In this document: piece by piece, positions 1 through 12,300 of the stretch
Numbering within the stretch: the first letter of the stretch is position 1
Layout of the letters: each line of letters starts with the position of its first letter
Origin: Hydractinia symbiolongicarpus
Lineage: Eukaryota; Cnidaria; Hydrozoa; Anthoathecata; Hydractiniidae
NCBI RefSeq assembly: GCF_029227915.1
Contig: NC_079881.1
Span: 17,273,501-17,337,500, forward strand
Direction: 5' to 3'
DNA: 64,000 nucleotides
Translations under genes and position numbers: made by a program
Notes under the pieces: model-generated
The model's database searches: none
Told to the model about the DNA's origin: nothing
The model's input: only the letters and a program-made list of their open reading frames with translations

Positions 1-1769
1 CAGAATTCCTTTTGTTTTAAAACAACCCCCCATTATTAGGAACCCCTCTTATTTTATAAGTATCCTTCTTGTTATTTCGAGGTCAAGCTATTATCTTCAT
101 ACCGTAAGGAACATGTAACGCAAACACCCTATTTAGTTAAACTCGTTTTCAAAGACATCAGAAAGCATTTTGTTGTTGTTGTTAAAAATATATATGGAAC
201 CTATCAAAAGCTATGTTAAATAGTTGCAACAAATTGATAGTGGGAAAAAGTTCTAGCAAATTAAGTTGTGCTTACTAATTCCTCTTGGCTACTTTGTCTG
301 CTTTTCATTTCACAATTGTTAACATCAAATGATATTTTCTAACATGTTTCGACAGGCAGAAATATGAATTTAGATATATTAATGAATAAATATGATGTAA
401 CTTTAAAAAGAATAAAAATAGAAACTAACTCCTGTAAACTTAAACAATACAAAAAATGAGCAATTGCTGTTTCAAGGCTAAATTAAATGATCTGTCTTAC
501 TTGAAGTGAGTAATCTAAGAAACAACTATGACCAATACACCTACAAATCATTGAATGGAAAAGATGGAAACTCGACAACATTCAATTAGTACGAATACCA
601 ACGGGCAAGAGGTAGCACCGAGTATTATACTAAAAGACATCAGATATAATTTTAAATCCACTTTAAACCAATTTTTGTTTATGTAAAAAAATAGATCGAG
701 TTGCATGTCTGTATGTGGTGATTGTCATGGAGAGGATTAAAATAACAAGGCGGTGATCTAGGTGAGCTACATAAAATGTGTTCATACTGCATAGTAGGAG
801 ACAAAAGATGCAAAAATAAACAATTATATTTGTATTTTAGAATGTTTTTGTGAGAATCGATGTTGTTAATGATGACGAAGACTGCGGCACATGCGCGAAG
901 AAAGAAATGCTTTTGAACATCTTTTTTAACCTTGAACATCTTTTTACAAGCTCGTGAGCTTGTATTAAATGTGTCCCAGAAGAATGGAAATTTTTGCCTC
1001 TCTGAGCACCGAAAAAGAGTGGTCGTGTGTTCGAATCTCATCTTGGTAATTATTTTTTTTATTTTATTTTTTTGGTTGCTGTTATATAACTAAGTGTTCA
1101 AAAGCCTTTTTTAACTAACTGGTAAAGTAAAGGTGTTTCCACCAAAGTTTACAAAAGTGAATGTAGGAAGACTTAAGGTCTCCCAAAAGCCTGGAAAGTA
1201 GTCTGCAATAATTTCCACAACATTACGTAAGAGAGAAACAAAGACTTTTATTGACCATCAACTTTCTGCATTCCTCTTCTGGGCTTCACGTTCGAGGAAT
1301 TTTCCGTTCAAGAAGATCTCACAAATCAATTTTGCAAAAAATAACTGCATAGTGCGTAATAAATATTATTGCCTATCTGAATAGAAAAATATGTCGTGTC
1401 TAACTTTGTAACACATCACAATTTGATAGACAGCTTTTTGTAGCGAGGTTATTTAACCTTGAACACCTTTTATAACCTTGATTGTAAACCATTGCAAGAA
1501 ACCATTGCGCAATAATCAGGACATAATTTTTTTTCCCTATTATTTTTAACCCTTACTTTCAAAGAAAATATTGCTCGACATAAAATCTCCTTTCTAACAT
1601 CGTTAAATGGAAACTTCATGCTGAGCAATAATATATAATGGATGATAGTGTGACAAAATGAATCTATTGAGCAAAACGCAAATCTGCCATTATGGATTTT
1701 GCCCAATTTTGGGAGTTGGCGTGGCTTAGTCAATGGGAAATTTTGGGATTCCTACCTCAATGCAATGTT
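1..1769. other. intergenic, no gene recognised
   Basis: AT-rich sequence with no coding region I can support. The open frames here are short, rich in Phe/Tyr/Cys and do not resemble a known protein. A short stretch near 1030 has a B-box-like TTCGAAT core but no convincing A box, so I do not call a tRNA or SINE. Confidence 0.5.
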
Positions 1770-2985
1770 TCAGCTTTGTGATAATTTTCCTCGAAACTGA
1801 TACTGATATTTGTTCTGCTCTGCTCTTGCTTTACCGTCTGAAACTGCAGAAAAAGGAAAATAATTTGTTTCATGGGTCAGTGGAATCAAGGGAGGTTCAC
1901 ATCGTTTACCTCTGTATGCCTCCTGAAAAAAGGTAGCCATCAAATCACTTAACTCTATGTGACGAATATTCACGAAACCACCAACACGACATGACATTGC
2001 ACACTTAATCCAATTTTGTTTGCCACATGTCAGTGGCAATCCTTTAATACTCCATCCATAACGTAGAAGAATATTGTCGACAAATTCACGCTTATTCAGG
2101 CAAAACCCATGTTCCTTTAATGGTAGGGTTGTTAGCCAGCAGGAGGCAATAGTTGACTTTACGTCCAATATTGTTTCATCTTGGGATATCCGTGTCTTCG
2201 CATCTTTAGCTTGTTCAGATAAAAGCCATACCTGTTTTTCGTAATTTCGTTGTTGACAAGTTTCAAAATTCATATTCTATTTGCGAGATTCCAACAACGC
2301 GTATCAAACCAAGGTCTCCCACCTTTACTCGTGATCTAGCTTCCCCAACACTAATGTCATTAGCATAAGCTACATGTTTTAACTCAATAACATTCCTAGT
2401 AAGAGTGGAATGCCAAGTGCATACATTGCCATCGCTGTAGGATCAACCTTGGTGGTTCCCTTACAACACAAGTCTACTTGTAACAGCCAATCTTGCTTGA
2501 GTCTGATAACAGTTGGTAACGTACATAGCTAGTTTCAGACAAATAATTTTTAGATTAAGTGCAATAAAACTGTTTTGTTCGAACTGTTAATTGCGTCTTC
2601 TAAAAGCACACTATAATTTCCTTGATATTTCGAATATATCTTTCATAGCATGAACCGCTGCTTTGCATTTGAAGTCTAGCCCAGCACACAGCTAAAAGCT
2701 TCTAGCTGCATCAATAACGTCGCGTTTGACAAAACACATTTTAGATTTGCCAATGATTTGTTATCTTACTAATATCAATGGGGCACATACCAAGTGATTT
2801 GTCCAAAGGTATGAGGCGACAAACAGTATAGCATTCCAAGGCTCGCATTGATTTTTTCTATGCATACGGTTCTAGAAATTTTAGTGATAACACCGAAACA
2901 TAAAAGGTGCCATGAAAAACTGTGATTTAAATTTGTTAAAGGTTTAAAACATGAATTATCTGCAGCTATCCCTGTGACTGTCAAC
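1770..2985 (-). pseudogene. decayed reverse transcriptase fragment of a cnidarian-type retroelement
   Basis: Read on the minus strand, pieces of one reverse transcriptase appear in order but in shifting frames with stops. They are an IIGKS / KRDVIDAA stretch near 2720-2770, LCAG and AAVHAM near 2650-2690, a DAINSSNK stretch near 2580, DPTAMAMYAL near 2420, and a palm box reading YANDIS near 2370 where an active enzyme has YADD. Downstream lies an open frame (1770-2273, 167 codons) with a YGW..G..LTCG..CAMSCRVGGFVNIRH segment, which matches the conserved Cys/His tail seen after this type of polymerase. The known family places this as the C-terminal half of a retroelement polyprotein. The N-terminal half and the element's ends are not seen. 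The frameshifts and the D-to-N change in the catalytic box say it is dead. The exact clade is not assigned. Confidence 0.75.
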
Positions 2986-2989
2986 CCAC

Positions 2990-4333
2990 ATAAAGTAGAC
3001 TTTCCATATTCCGTGAAAAAATTCGTAATTAAACTTGTAAACTCTCATAAGTCACTTCTTATTTTTCGAATTCTTATAATTCGAACATCTCCATATTTCG
3101 GATGATTTTTCCTGTCCCTCTTGGCGTTTCTTCTTTTTTTATTATACGAACATCGTTAAAAAACGTAATCGTGTATACCGATTAGAAAAAAAAATTATCA
3201 GAAATTCTTTTATTGTACCATGGTTGATTTGGCGACTTGTGTCTGTGATATAATTCTAACACAATAATTCTAACCTTTTTTTGATTCATTATTTTGTGCG
3301 TAATGGCCTGTGACCATCACAATAAGGAGATTTACCCCTTTGGTGAATGTGGAAAAATACTATTATGACGGCTAAAACAGGTAAGTTGATTTATTATTGA
3401 GCTGACTATGCCAGTCGGTCTGGTCTGCAAAATCATCACAGTCATCCGCAGCGGTGCCGTACGCAGTTCGCCTCTCCTTTAAAACAAATAATTTATATTA
3501 TAATCCAAAAGCAAAAACAATAAAAATGTAGTTGTTGTACTGTCCAAAAATATCATATATAAATAATATATTATAAATAATAGGATTTAAATTCTGTCGA
3601 CATAATGTTTCGTCGCGAGAATTAAGATGCGAGAAAGAGAAAGAGAAAAAAACTATCCATCTCAGAAGAGTACTTCGTCTCAGTATAGATATGACCATTG
3701 TGATAACTTAAACCATGTACATAACATCAGGGATACTATTATTATTATTACTAGTCGTCGACACTTACCAACTAATAAAACCAAAATTTAATTAATTTTA
3801 ATAGAGTCAATTACAAGGAAATTACTGTGCATGTTGCCATACAATTAAATTTTCTGTGACTGTGCGCCATTTTGAATTGTATGTAAAAGACAGAAAAAAC
3901 ATTAAGTTTTCCAAACTTAACAATGAGAACTTGAACTGAAGCATAGTTTCCTCCTTTTTTGATCTTCAAAGGACTTTTAAAAATTCCAGGTAATTTCCAA
4001 AATCCAATTGAAATTTATTGACTTTGGTCACATGATTCGTTTATATCATTACCAAATTTCAGGTATTGAAATTAATCGATTTTTTAATCACATGATTTGC
4101 TTACGTCATTGCTAAAACAACATAAGCAAACGAAACAAGCAACTTTTCTATGGTACTTCTGAAGGAATTCAAAAAAATATTTACTTAAACAATAGTTGTA
4201 TATTGAGTAGTATTTGTTATGGTTAATTTAATGATAGCATTGCGAGTAGAAAGGATGGCGTTTGTTGTGAAAAGTCTTATACATGTATACGTGTATACCT
4301 GAACTTTGATTCGACTTTAGGTCTCTTTCTACA
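2990..4333. other. intergenic region upstream of the cGAS-like gene
   Basis: No gene recognised. The 3' end should hold the promoter and 5' UTR of the gene starting at 4334. A CTTTAG/GT sequence directly before the start (around 4315-4322) could be a splice acceptor of a 5' UTR intron, which would put the transcription start further upstream. No TATA box can be assigned with confidence. Confidence 0.4.
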
Positions 4334-6427
4334 ATGGATTTACACGAGGATTTCAGCGAAGTGATCACAGAAGAACTACGTAATTTTTGTTACATTTTTG
4401 ATAATGTGCATGATTACATTCAAGAACGCTTAAATGTTCAAGTAATAGAGCTGGAAACAGGTAGCTCAGCCGAAGGGTGTGTTCCTTACAGTGACATTGA
4501 TCGAATGATTTACCAAAATGATGTGATTGCTGTTAGAGATGTTCACACTTTATCTAAAGAAGATTCTGGTAAACTCATCCTGCTGTTAGATACACAGGAA
4601 TGTTATCCAGGATACACAAGATTAAAAGTTTACCAGAAGCCCCCAGATGGGTCCTTTTCCCATTTGCTTTGTGAAATTGATGGCGAATACTTCTTCGTCG
4701 GGAGTCGTTACAAATCGTCCTTTATCACTAAATTTGAGGGAACTTCAGGAGAAGTAGACAATGACCATGGACCTGCAGTATTAAAAAAAGGTGATAATCT
4801 TCGAAAGGATAGAGATTTAGTTGCATGCGTGAAGTGTAATTTTTTGCCACAACGTGTCGTACAAATAACGCAACACTCATCAAATGCGTTATTTGACGCG
4901 ATGGCTCCTTTAACATGCCATACAGTTCCAGTAGCACATCATACAAGTCAAAAACCAGAGATAGAATTTCGATTGTCATTTTCGGTAGCAGAGAAGCGCT
5001 TAATTCAAAAATGGACATTAGAACAAATGCGTTGTTATTTCTGGGGTAAGATGTTGAAAAATTTTGCCAATGAGTTGCGAAAGGGTTATGAAGGACAAAC
5101 AATAAGCTCTTATTTGATCAAAACAACGATGTTTTGGCTTATCGAAGATAAGTGCGTCGATTATTGGGTAAATTCTCCAATTTTAGATTGTGTTCGCGAA
5201 ATGTGGAATAAACTGTGCGATTTTTTAAGGAAACGAAATCTCCCGTCTTACTTTATACCGGAAAGTAATCTTATTAGTGGTATGTCAGAAGAGGATATCG
5301 AATATTATTTGTCTGTCGATATTATTTCTATCTTCCTCAAAATATATTTTCGCATCGAAGAAAATGAAGTTGATGCACTTTCACTTGCCAAGAAGTCCAT
5401 AGAAAAACGCATTAGTACTACTGAACAATGCAAGGGATATATTTTTGACTTGCAACGTTTTATATTAAACTTGTATTCTCGGAACGATGGTGAAATAGTC
5501 AACTGTTTAGTCTTTAAAGATATTGTAAAGGAGATCCACGAATTCCTTCCAGGATCGATAATCAAAGTCACCCTATTCATCGTACTTTTACGTTGTTTGG
5601 CTTTGTACAAAATGTCAGAAGCTTGGGAAACTGATGACCTTGAAAAGAGGTTCGAGTTATTTACTGATGCATATTCTCTGTTCAATCAGAGTTTACAAAT
5701 ACCATCCGAACTCATTACGGACCATGGCCTAACAGGCTTTGTATACATAGCATTTTTACTAGCGCAAGCCTCAAAGACGGAAGAAGCACTACACTTCCTA
5801 CAAAAAGTTTTTTCCATTCGCAAACAGCTTGCTAGCCTCTGGAAAATATGTTGCAATCCTGTCATCTTACCTTCTGGAAGAAATGACGCAGTCCCGAAGT
5901 ATATAGCAAATGATCCAATAGGCAAGTTGATGGATACGAAAAATGCTACATATTATGATCCAATGGTGTTTGCTGTTTACTTGCTAAGTCACTATATCGG
6001 AGAATGCGCAGTTTCCTTATTTCCAACTGAAGTGAACGACCAGAGTAAAAAGTCGTCCTGTGAAATCTTACAAATTCTTACAATAGAGACAGGCAATATT
6101 GGTGATTATTGGAGAATTCATTGTCTTATCAAAGAGAATACCTACGAACTCTCTAACTGGATAAACAAAATGATTGAAAATTTGCAATTAGAAACAAAGC
6201 CAGCAGATAGAAACAGGGTGGATACAATATGTCGAATATTCCCTAGCCAATTAATAAAAGATTGCAAAGGAGACTTGTTAAAGAAATACCCTGCTTGGTA
6301 TTATGTTTTGGAAGATCAAATTTATCGACAAAAGCAAAAAGACATGCAAGCTCTATGCGATATGATTGATTCGCATTGTCACGAGGAGGAAGGATGGATA
6401 GCGCGTTTATGCTGTTGTTTTCGTTAA
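4334..6427 (+). CDS. Mab-21/cGAS-like nucleotidyltransferase family protein (cGLR-like)
   Basis: A 697-residue protein in one uninterrupted exon. The N-terminal half has the Mab-21/cGAS nucleotidyltransferase layout: a GSSAEG turn at residues 43-48 followed by SDID at 53-56, whose two aspartates (54, 56) are where this fold binds metal. Next come a conserved DHGPAVL stretch near 144, an EFRLSFSVAEK segment near 211 typical of invertebrate Mab-21 proteins, and a helix SSYLIKTTMFWLIED near 258. The third metal-binding acid cannot be assigned by eye. The C-terminal third looks helical, with a TPR-like pair around LLAQASKTEEALHFLQKV. The last residues are Cys-rich (LCCCFR), a possible palmitoylation site. 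Relatives in animals sense nucleic acids and make cyclic dinucleotides for STING; others are developmental proteins without known activity. Family assignment is firm, sensor function is inference. The single exon contrasts with the intron-rich neighbours and suggests origin by retroposition or family expansion. Confidence 0.85.
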   Translation: MDLHEDFSEVITEELRNFCYIFDNVHDYIQERLNVQVIELETGSSAEGCVPYSDIDRMIYQNDVIAVRDVHTLSKEDSGKLILLLDTQECYPGYTRLKVYQKPPDGSFSHLLCEIDGEYFFVGSRYKSSFITKFEGTSGEVDNDHGPAVLKKGDNLRKDRDLVACVKCNFLPQRVVQITQHSSNALFDAMAPLTCHTVPVAHHTSQKPEIEFRLSFSVAEKRLIQKWTLEQMRCYFWGKMLKNFANELRKGYEGQTISSYLIKTTMFWLIEDKCVDYWVNSPILDCVREMWNKLCDFLRKRNLPSYFIPESNLISGMSEEDIEYYLSVDIISIFLKIYFRIEENEVDALSLAKKSIEKRISTTEQCKGYIFDLQRFILNLYSRNDGEIVNCLVFKDIVKEIHEFLPGSIIKVTLFIVLLRCLALYKMSEAWETDDLEKRFELFTDAYSLFNQSLQIPSELITDHGLTGFVYIAFLLAQASKTEEALHFLQKVFSIRKQLASLWKICCNPVILPSGRNDAVPKYIANDPIGKLMDTKNATYYDPMVFAVYLLSHYIGECAVSLFPTEVNDQSKKSSCEILQILTIETGNIGDYWRIHCLIKENTYELSNWINKMIENLQLETKPADRNRVDTICRIFPSQLIKDCKGDLLKKYPAWYYVLEDQIYRQKQKDMQALCDMIDSHCHEEEGWIARLCCCFR

Positions 6428-6578
6428 ATTTATGGTTCACAGTCTTTATCTATAGATGATATTCTAAGATGACCTCTATCTGCTACACGTGAAAGCTAGC
6501 TTGTTCGTTAGAGATCAGACTCTAAGCAGACACGCAAAATAACTACACTAAATAATGTATTTAAATAATCGTGACTAA

Positions 6579-6677
6579 AACGTCAATACAACGTCAATAC
6601 AACGTCAATACAACGTCAATACAACGTCAATACAACGTCAATACAACGTCAATACAACGTTAATGCAACGTTGATGC
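6579..6677. repeat. 11-bp tandem repeat AACGTCAATAC
   Basis: Seven exact head-to-tail copies of AACGTCAATAC are followed by two diverged copies (AACGTTAATGC, AACGTTGATGC). Another partial pair lies at about 6699-6719. It sits about 150 bp downstream of the stop codon of the cGAS-like gene, so it may lie in its 3' UTR or just after it. Confidence 0.9.
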
Positions 6678-7798
6678 TACATCCATTTAACGTCGCTACG
6701 TCAATACAACGTCAATGGAAAGTTTATACATCGGTGGTACAGTGTGATTAGTAGTTACCTTTTCATTTCGACATTTTTTGTAAAATAACATCGGAAACTA
6801 AAATGAGTAATGACAGTGGAACAGAAATTTATTTCTTTACCTTTCCATAAAAGAAAGCTCTTGTATTTTTAGGATTTTTTTTTTCAAGCGATGACAATGA
6901 TCATGCATGAGAGTCATAATACGTCTGCCATTTTTTAAGGAATGACACGAGAACCATTGAAATTTCCATTTATTGCACCTTTCTTGCGGTTATGTCTTTG
7001 ATTTAGTCACAAAGAGGGGAATTTTAGCGCTCTCTACTATCCATGTGGGCACAACTGATTTAGTTCCCAAGTTTAGTCAAACATGCGTTCTATTTACAGT
7101 AAAAACGTGAGCTGGCATAATAAAATCTGCTACGCTGTTAAAAAGCACATCATGCATAAACTACAGTGAAAGCAATTTAATTGCGATGGAGCTATGGTTT
7201 TATATCAGTCTTTCTTATATATGTTTTGCTTATCTTACTTAATTAATTTGTAGTGTAAATTATTTTTTAAAGATTTATTTCATTTACGGCAGGACAAGTG
7301 TATTATTAGAAATAACTTGGTAAATAAATCTATAAATTTAATTGGTAATTAGTAATTATATAGTTTATGAAAACAATAAGACAATTGGGCGTTTGTTTCT
7401 TGCGTCCAATTAGATATGCTCACTTTTTGTTAGTTGTCTGACTATAGCTAGCTAGGGAAGTCAATTCATAAGATGTGAAACCTGTTCCAACCAAAGGTAT
7501 TTTGGACAGGTTGGTTGCTGATTTTATATTCGAAATGACATTATGAGTGGAATTATCTCCCTATTCATCTTTAGTTATTTGATAGGCAGATGTATATATT
7601 TTCCAAACCAAAACGATATTAGTCCACTTTAAAAAAAAATGAGGGTGCTGATAACCACCAAACTCTCACAGATAGCTAGCTAGCATAATACGTTTTCGGC
7701 CAATATATATATTAATAAGCTTTCTTCGAAAAGGTGTATCAGAAATGAGCATACATATAGGAACCCAATTTTTTTTTCATTATTTGATAATTAGATAA

Positions 7799-8096
7799 TA
7801 ATACGCGTTCAACAACATGATAATACGCGTTCAACAACATGATAATACGCGTTCTACAACATGATAATACGCGTTCTACAACATGATAATACGCGTTCTG
7901 CAACATGATAATACGCGTTCTACAACATGATAATACGCGTTCTACAACATGATAATACGCGTTCTACAACATGATAATACGCGTTCTACAACATGATAAT
8001 ACGCGTTCTACAACATGATAATACGCGTTCTACAACATGATAATACGCGTTCTACAACATGATAATACGCGTTCTACAACATGATAATAAGCGTTC
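7799..8096. repeat. 22-bp tandem array carrying ACGCGT
   Basis: Thirteen units of 22 bp, starting TAATACGCGTTCAACAACAT and later TAATACGCGTTCTACAACAT, then a last partial unit where ACGCGT has become AAGCGT. There are only 3 variable positions, so homogenisation is recent. The period is about two helical turns, so every ACGCGT faces the same side of the helix. There are no spacers, so it is not a CRISPR array. Confidence 0.95.
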
Positions 8097-8711
8097 AAGG
8101 TTCCTCGTCTGTTATTACGGAGCGCCGGTTAATGGAAAAGAATGTTGATCTTTCTTTTTATAGAAACGACAATCTGTATTATTAAAACCATATCCATATG
8201 CTAACAATACTAATTTTCCTGTTAATTTATTTTTGTTGAATTATTTTTCTGCCTTACTTCGCGATTACAAATGAAAACTTCGTTACGTGTGTAGTTATCG
8301 TGAGTTAAAATCCCGGAAATCTGTAAAGCTCTGAAAATAACGACATGGCAATTAATTTAGCAGAAAGCAAAATAAAGCCAAGGTCCGTTTTTTTTGGATC
8401 GAAGTCGACACAGGACAAAAGTCCTGTGTATTTGCTCCCGCGAATATCTCCAGAAGTAATATTTCACGGAAAAAGCGCGAATTTGGAACATAAGTATTCG
8501 TACATAAGTATTGTCAAACATGCAGCTAGAAATAACACTGTCGTCATCATTTGACGAGCATCGAATCTGGAGTCCAAAAAGTTTAGAATTTAAGACGGCA
8601 TGAAATAGCAGGAATAAACAGTCTTGTAAAATACCGGTTGTGAAATATAAATCGTTTTTGATTTCGATTATAATACCTTTCCCACCTTATGCAATATAGG
8701 TAATAGATAAG

Positions 8712-8856
8712 ACTAGTCGTTAGCCCGTGGAAAATCCACGGGTTCGCCCGTCCTTTTTATAACGCATTGCGTGCGTCTCGCTACTTGCGCAGCTAAGCTA
8801 CCATTTTGCGTGACAGACAGACAGACGTATGCGGGCATTATAATATAGATGGACAC
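8712..8856 (+). repeat. dispersed MITE-like repeat with CCCGTGG...CCACGGG palindrome
   Basis: It begins with the hairpin CCCGTGGAAAATCCACGGG (8724-8742) and ends with a GACAGACAGACAGAC run and TTATAATATAG. Diverged copies with the same start (CTAGYYRTTARSC) lie near 43211-43345 and 28872-29055. The mirror image of its GACAGAC/TATAAT end appears at 14605 and 15053. It is a non-autonomous element; the superfamily is not assigned. Confidence 0.6.
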
Positions 8857-9333
8857 AAAAACAAAAATAGCAACAAATTGCCACCATAAACTTCTGACTT
8901 TGCGGTGTCATCTCACACAATGGCGTAAAATCGCAGTGTTTCGGAAACAAAAATAAATTCATTTAACAGACTTATTTCTATTTTTTTAATAAATTCACTG
9001 AAGTATAAAATAATAATATACACAAAATTATAAATGTATATTTCTACTAATTTTGGTGTAAACAGAAGCATCCGCTCGTTTTTTAAGCTTAATATTTTGC
9101 GGGAATTGTCAGAAGGGATAGCAAAATTTCTTCCGTTTTAACTGTTATTTAATAAAAATTGACAGTTGAAAGTTGTTGGTAAAACTTGTTTTTCCTACTG
9201 TTGTACTTTCAGCACAGTTCGGGAAAAAGTTTATATCGTTCGAGGTCTTTTTGCATTTGATTTGCGTGGTCTAGTTGGTTTGAGTATTATACAAGCAGTT
9301 TGAATTAAGAGAAAGCCTAGTTAAATACAACAC

Positions 9334-12300
9334 CTAGCCCTTAAATTCACTGTTTTGTTTTTTCTGCACACGGAACATCCAGTATATAAATGACAATATT
9401 TTTTCGTAAGTTAAAAACATAAGGGCGGCTGTTAACACGGTTTGATACAGTTTCGATTCCATGCCCTTATATAAGCCTGAGATGCCAGCTTGTCTAAAGA
9501 AAAACAACAACAAAATGAAAAATATCCCTCCGTGTAAATGAAAACACTGGTCGCACCAAACCTCTTGATTTCAGATTTAATATAATTTTGCTCTTGTCTA
9601 AAACGTTCATTGTATTCTTGATCCAGTTTTTCTGTTGGTTTCTTCATAACAGCTTGATGCTTTATCTTAATGATATTTCTAGCTTCTCGAGCAACTTTCT
9701 ATTTTTAAGTCACAATGTGAAAGACTGAGAAATCGAAGTACACAAAACTGCAAAATGTATCATCGAGGTTTATGCAAGAGCCTCACCCTGGTTTAGACTT
9801 TTGGGTATTAAAAATTTCCAAAGTTTTGTTTCAGATAAATTTGGATATATAAGGTTTTCACGCTTTCCTGCAAGAGATTTTTGAATACTCATATTTTAAA
9901 GGTTTAGCTGCGGAGAATTTTGGATATTCAAGGATTTATTTAGAGAATATTCAAGGTTTTTCTCCTGAAATTTTGATATTCCAAATTTTTGGACTTTTTC
10001 CCCAGAATTTTTGACATAAAAAGTTTTTTAGATTATACCTTATCCTAATTTAAGAACTTAAGGGTCCTGCAGACACCAGACTGAACAAAAAGTCACACAA
10101 TACAAACTATACGCTGCATTTACTGCAAACTAAGCAAAACATTTCAATTGTTCATAACCACAATACATATTCTACAAGTTTCCAAGCCCATTTTGCAAAT
10201 TACTTGTTAGTAAACATAAGAAAAGCTTTCATACCTAAGAACATCTTGTACAACTTCATAGATGGACACATTGCTTCCAATTTTTTTATTAGCCTAAACC
10301 AACAACAGAGATATGCAGATAAACTGTGTTGTGTCATGTGACTAAGGCAAAAAACAACAGAGATATGCAGATAAACTGTGTTGTGTCATGTGACTAAAGC
10401 AAAAAAACAAGAGAGATATGCAGATAAACTGTGTTGTGTCATGTGACTGAAGCAAAAAAACAAGAGGAGACAGTTGTACAAGGTACCTATCAGTTTAAAA
10501 CGATAAAAACAAAAACCATTTTGTGGAAAAAAAACATTGCTTAGATTCTTCAAACCAGACGGACCCGCATAAAGTCAACAGTTAAACAGCTAGAAAGGTA
10601 GTTGAATGTAACCTGTTTTAGAAACCTACAGAATGTATACTCACACGTTGACGACATTGAATCAACTGTAACGGATATGTGATAACTGTTGCAACCGCTT
10701 TAGCAAAACCGCCCAACAAGAAGGATTCAAATGACGATAGATTCTATATTAACAAAACATATGTTAGTCACTAGGATCGTAACTTATTAATAGTCATTAA
10801 AATTAAAAAAAGAAAAGAAAACGACATTAGAATGTTCCATTCCTTTGTCCTTTAGATTTTTTATTCCTAAAAAATCTATATATAATTTGATTAATTGCCC
10901 ACCATTGTCTTTTTTTCGCACTCCAGACGTATGCACATGCCAAAAGCTTTTTACACAAACCGGCCGTGCATTATTTGGTGGCATATTGCAAAGGATTGGG
11001 TCGATAGCGCAGGGGTTGTAGCCAAAATGCCTGGTAAGCGAGAAGTTGCGGGTTCGAGTTCCACGTGATTTAACATCTTTGCAGCACTTCCACACTGGTT
11101 TACTTATATTTACTGATATCGTTTCACATATAAACACCGTTTTCCCAACCCAAACCAAAAAAAAGTTAACTCACTGTTTTCTGACCTTTAGCTAGCTTTG
11201 TTTTAAAGAAAAATCTCTTTAAGCTTTCATACACCATGAAGTGGATTGCAGGATTACCGGATAATATAAACGAGGTCTGAACTCCATTCCAGAGCGCTGG
11301 CATTCCTTCTTCCTTAGAAATAGTGCATAAACCATCTAAAAGATGAGTTGAAAACAAATATTTATTACCTTAGCATTAGCATTTTTTTGAAAACGTTACC
11401 TGATTGTCTGAAGAAAAAATGAAAAGTAGCTAACTTTATTCGTTGATTCCCTAAAACTTTCATATACAGATTTCGTTACTTACGAAATAAACCATCCAGT
11501 TTTTTTGGTTGTGTACCATCACTAGTACTTGTTTTTTGTGTACATTGCAACTTCAGTCGCGTATTAACCACCCACAGTGGAGTTGTGACAAGAGCATTAA
11601 TACAACCTGAAAGAATATGGTTAACCCAACATGAGACAGACGAAAAGGTTGAGGTGTATCTTTGAAGACCACCACAATGCATTACAGAAACACGATGACA
11701 CGGTCAAACATAATTGACAAGTGTGAAAGTTTGGCCTATACAAGTTTCTCCAACACGATACCTGCCCATTTTAAGTAAAGCCTGATTCCAACGAAGGCGA
11801 TGATCTTGTTGCCTACAAGACACTAAAGATCATCGATTTTTCTTAAAATGTTTTGTTATTCACTGTCTGCTTGCCTATCGTCAGAAACAAGCTAGAATAC
11901 TTTATTGCTTTTTATTCCTAATAAACCGATAAGTCTTTGTTGCAGCAACAAGAAAGTGTGATAACCTCATCATCCTCATTGAGAATCAGGCTAAGCTCCA
12001 ATGAATTCGTTTTTTCACAGTATTGAAATTTTAAATTTAACCTTTCGGATATAACGAAAACATAGAAGAAATACTTGCCAGACAAATAACCAAAAATCAG
12101 ATCACGTGATATGCTTGGTTTTATGCCATTCAAGTTTGCAATTGTTTTCATGCCATTAAAGGCATAAAAATAAACAAAGTTCGAGCAGTACAGACTTGTC
12201 AATACTGGTGTTAAACCTCGATACAATGTCCCTCTAAAAAGAATAGCAAATAAATGCAATTGATTTCCTTTAAAGTACATTTTTTATAGAGACTATACAA

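Larger units (their letters stand above)
6428..9333. other. intergenic region with tandem arrays
   Basis: Space between the 3' ends of the cGAS-like gene (+) and SLC25A17 (-). It holds two tandem arrays and a dispersed repeat, listed separately. A 69-codon frame at 8345-8554 resembles nothing I know and contains a 9-bp hairpin (8409-8430). I see no gene. Confidence 0.5.

Noticed and set aside
960-1060. tRNA gene or SINE
   Set aside because: A TTCGAAT B-box core is present but no A box at the right distance and no foldable acceptor stem.
7799-8096. CRISPR-like array
   Set aside because: The 22-bp units are contiguous with no variable spacers, and the genome is eukaryotic; it is a minisatellite.
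8345-8554. Small gene of 69 codons
   Set aside because: No similarity, no flanking gene signals, and composition like the surrounding intergenic DNA.
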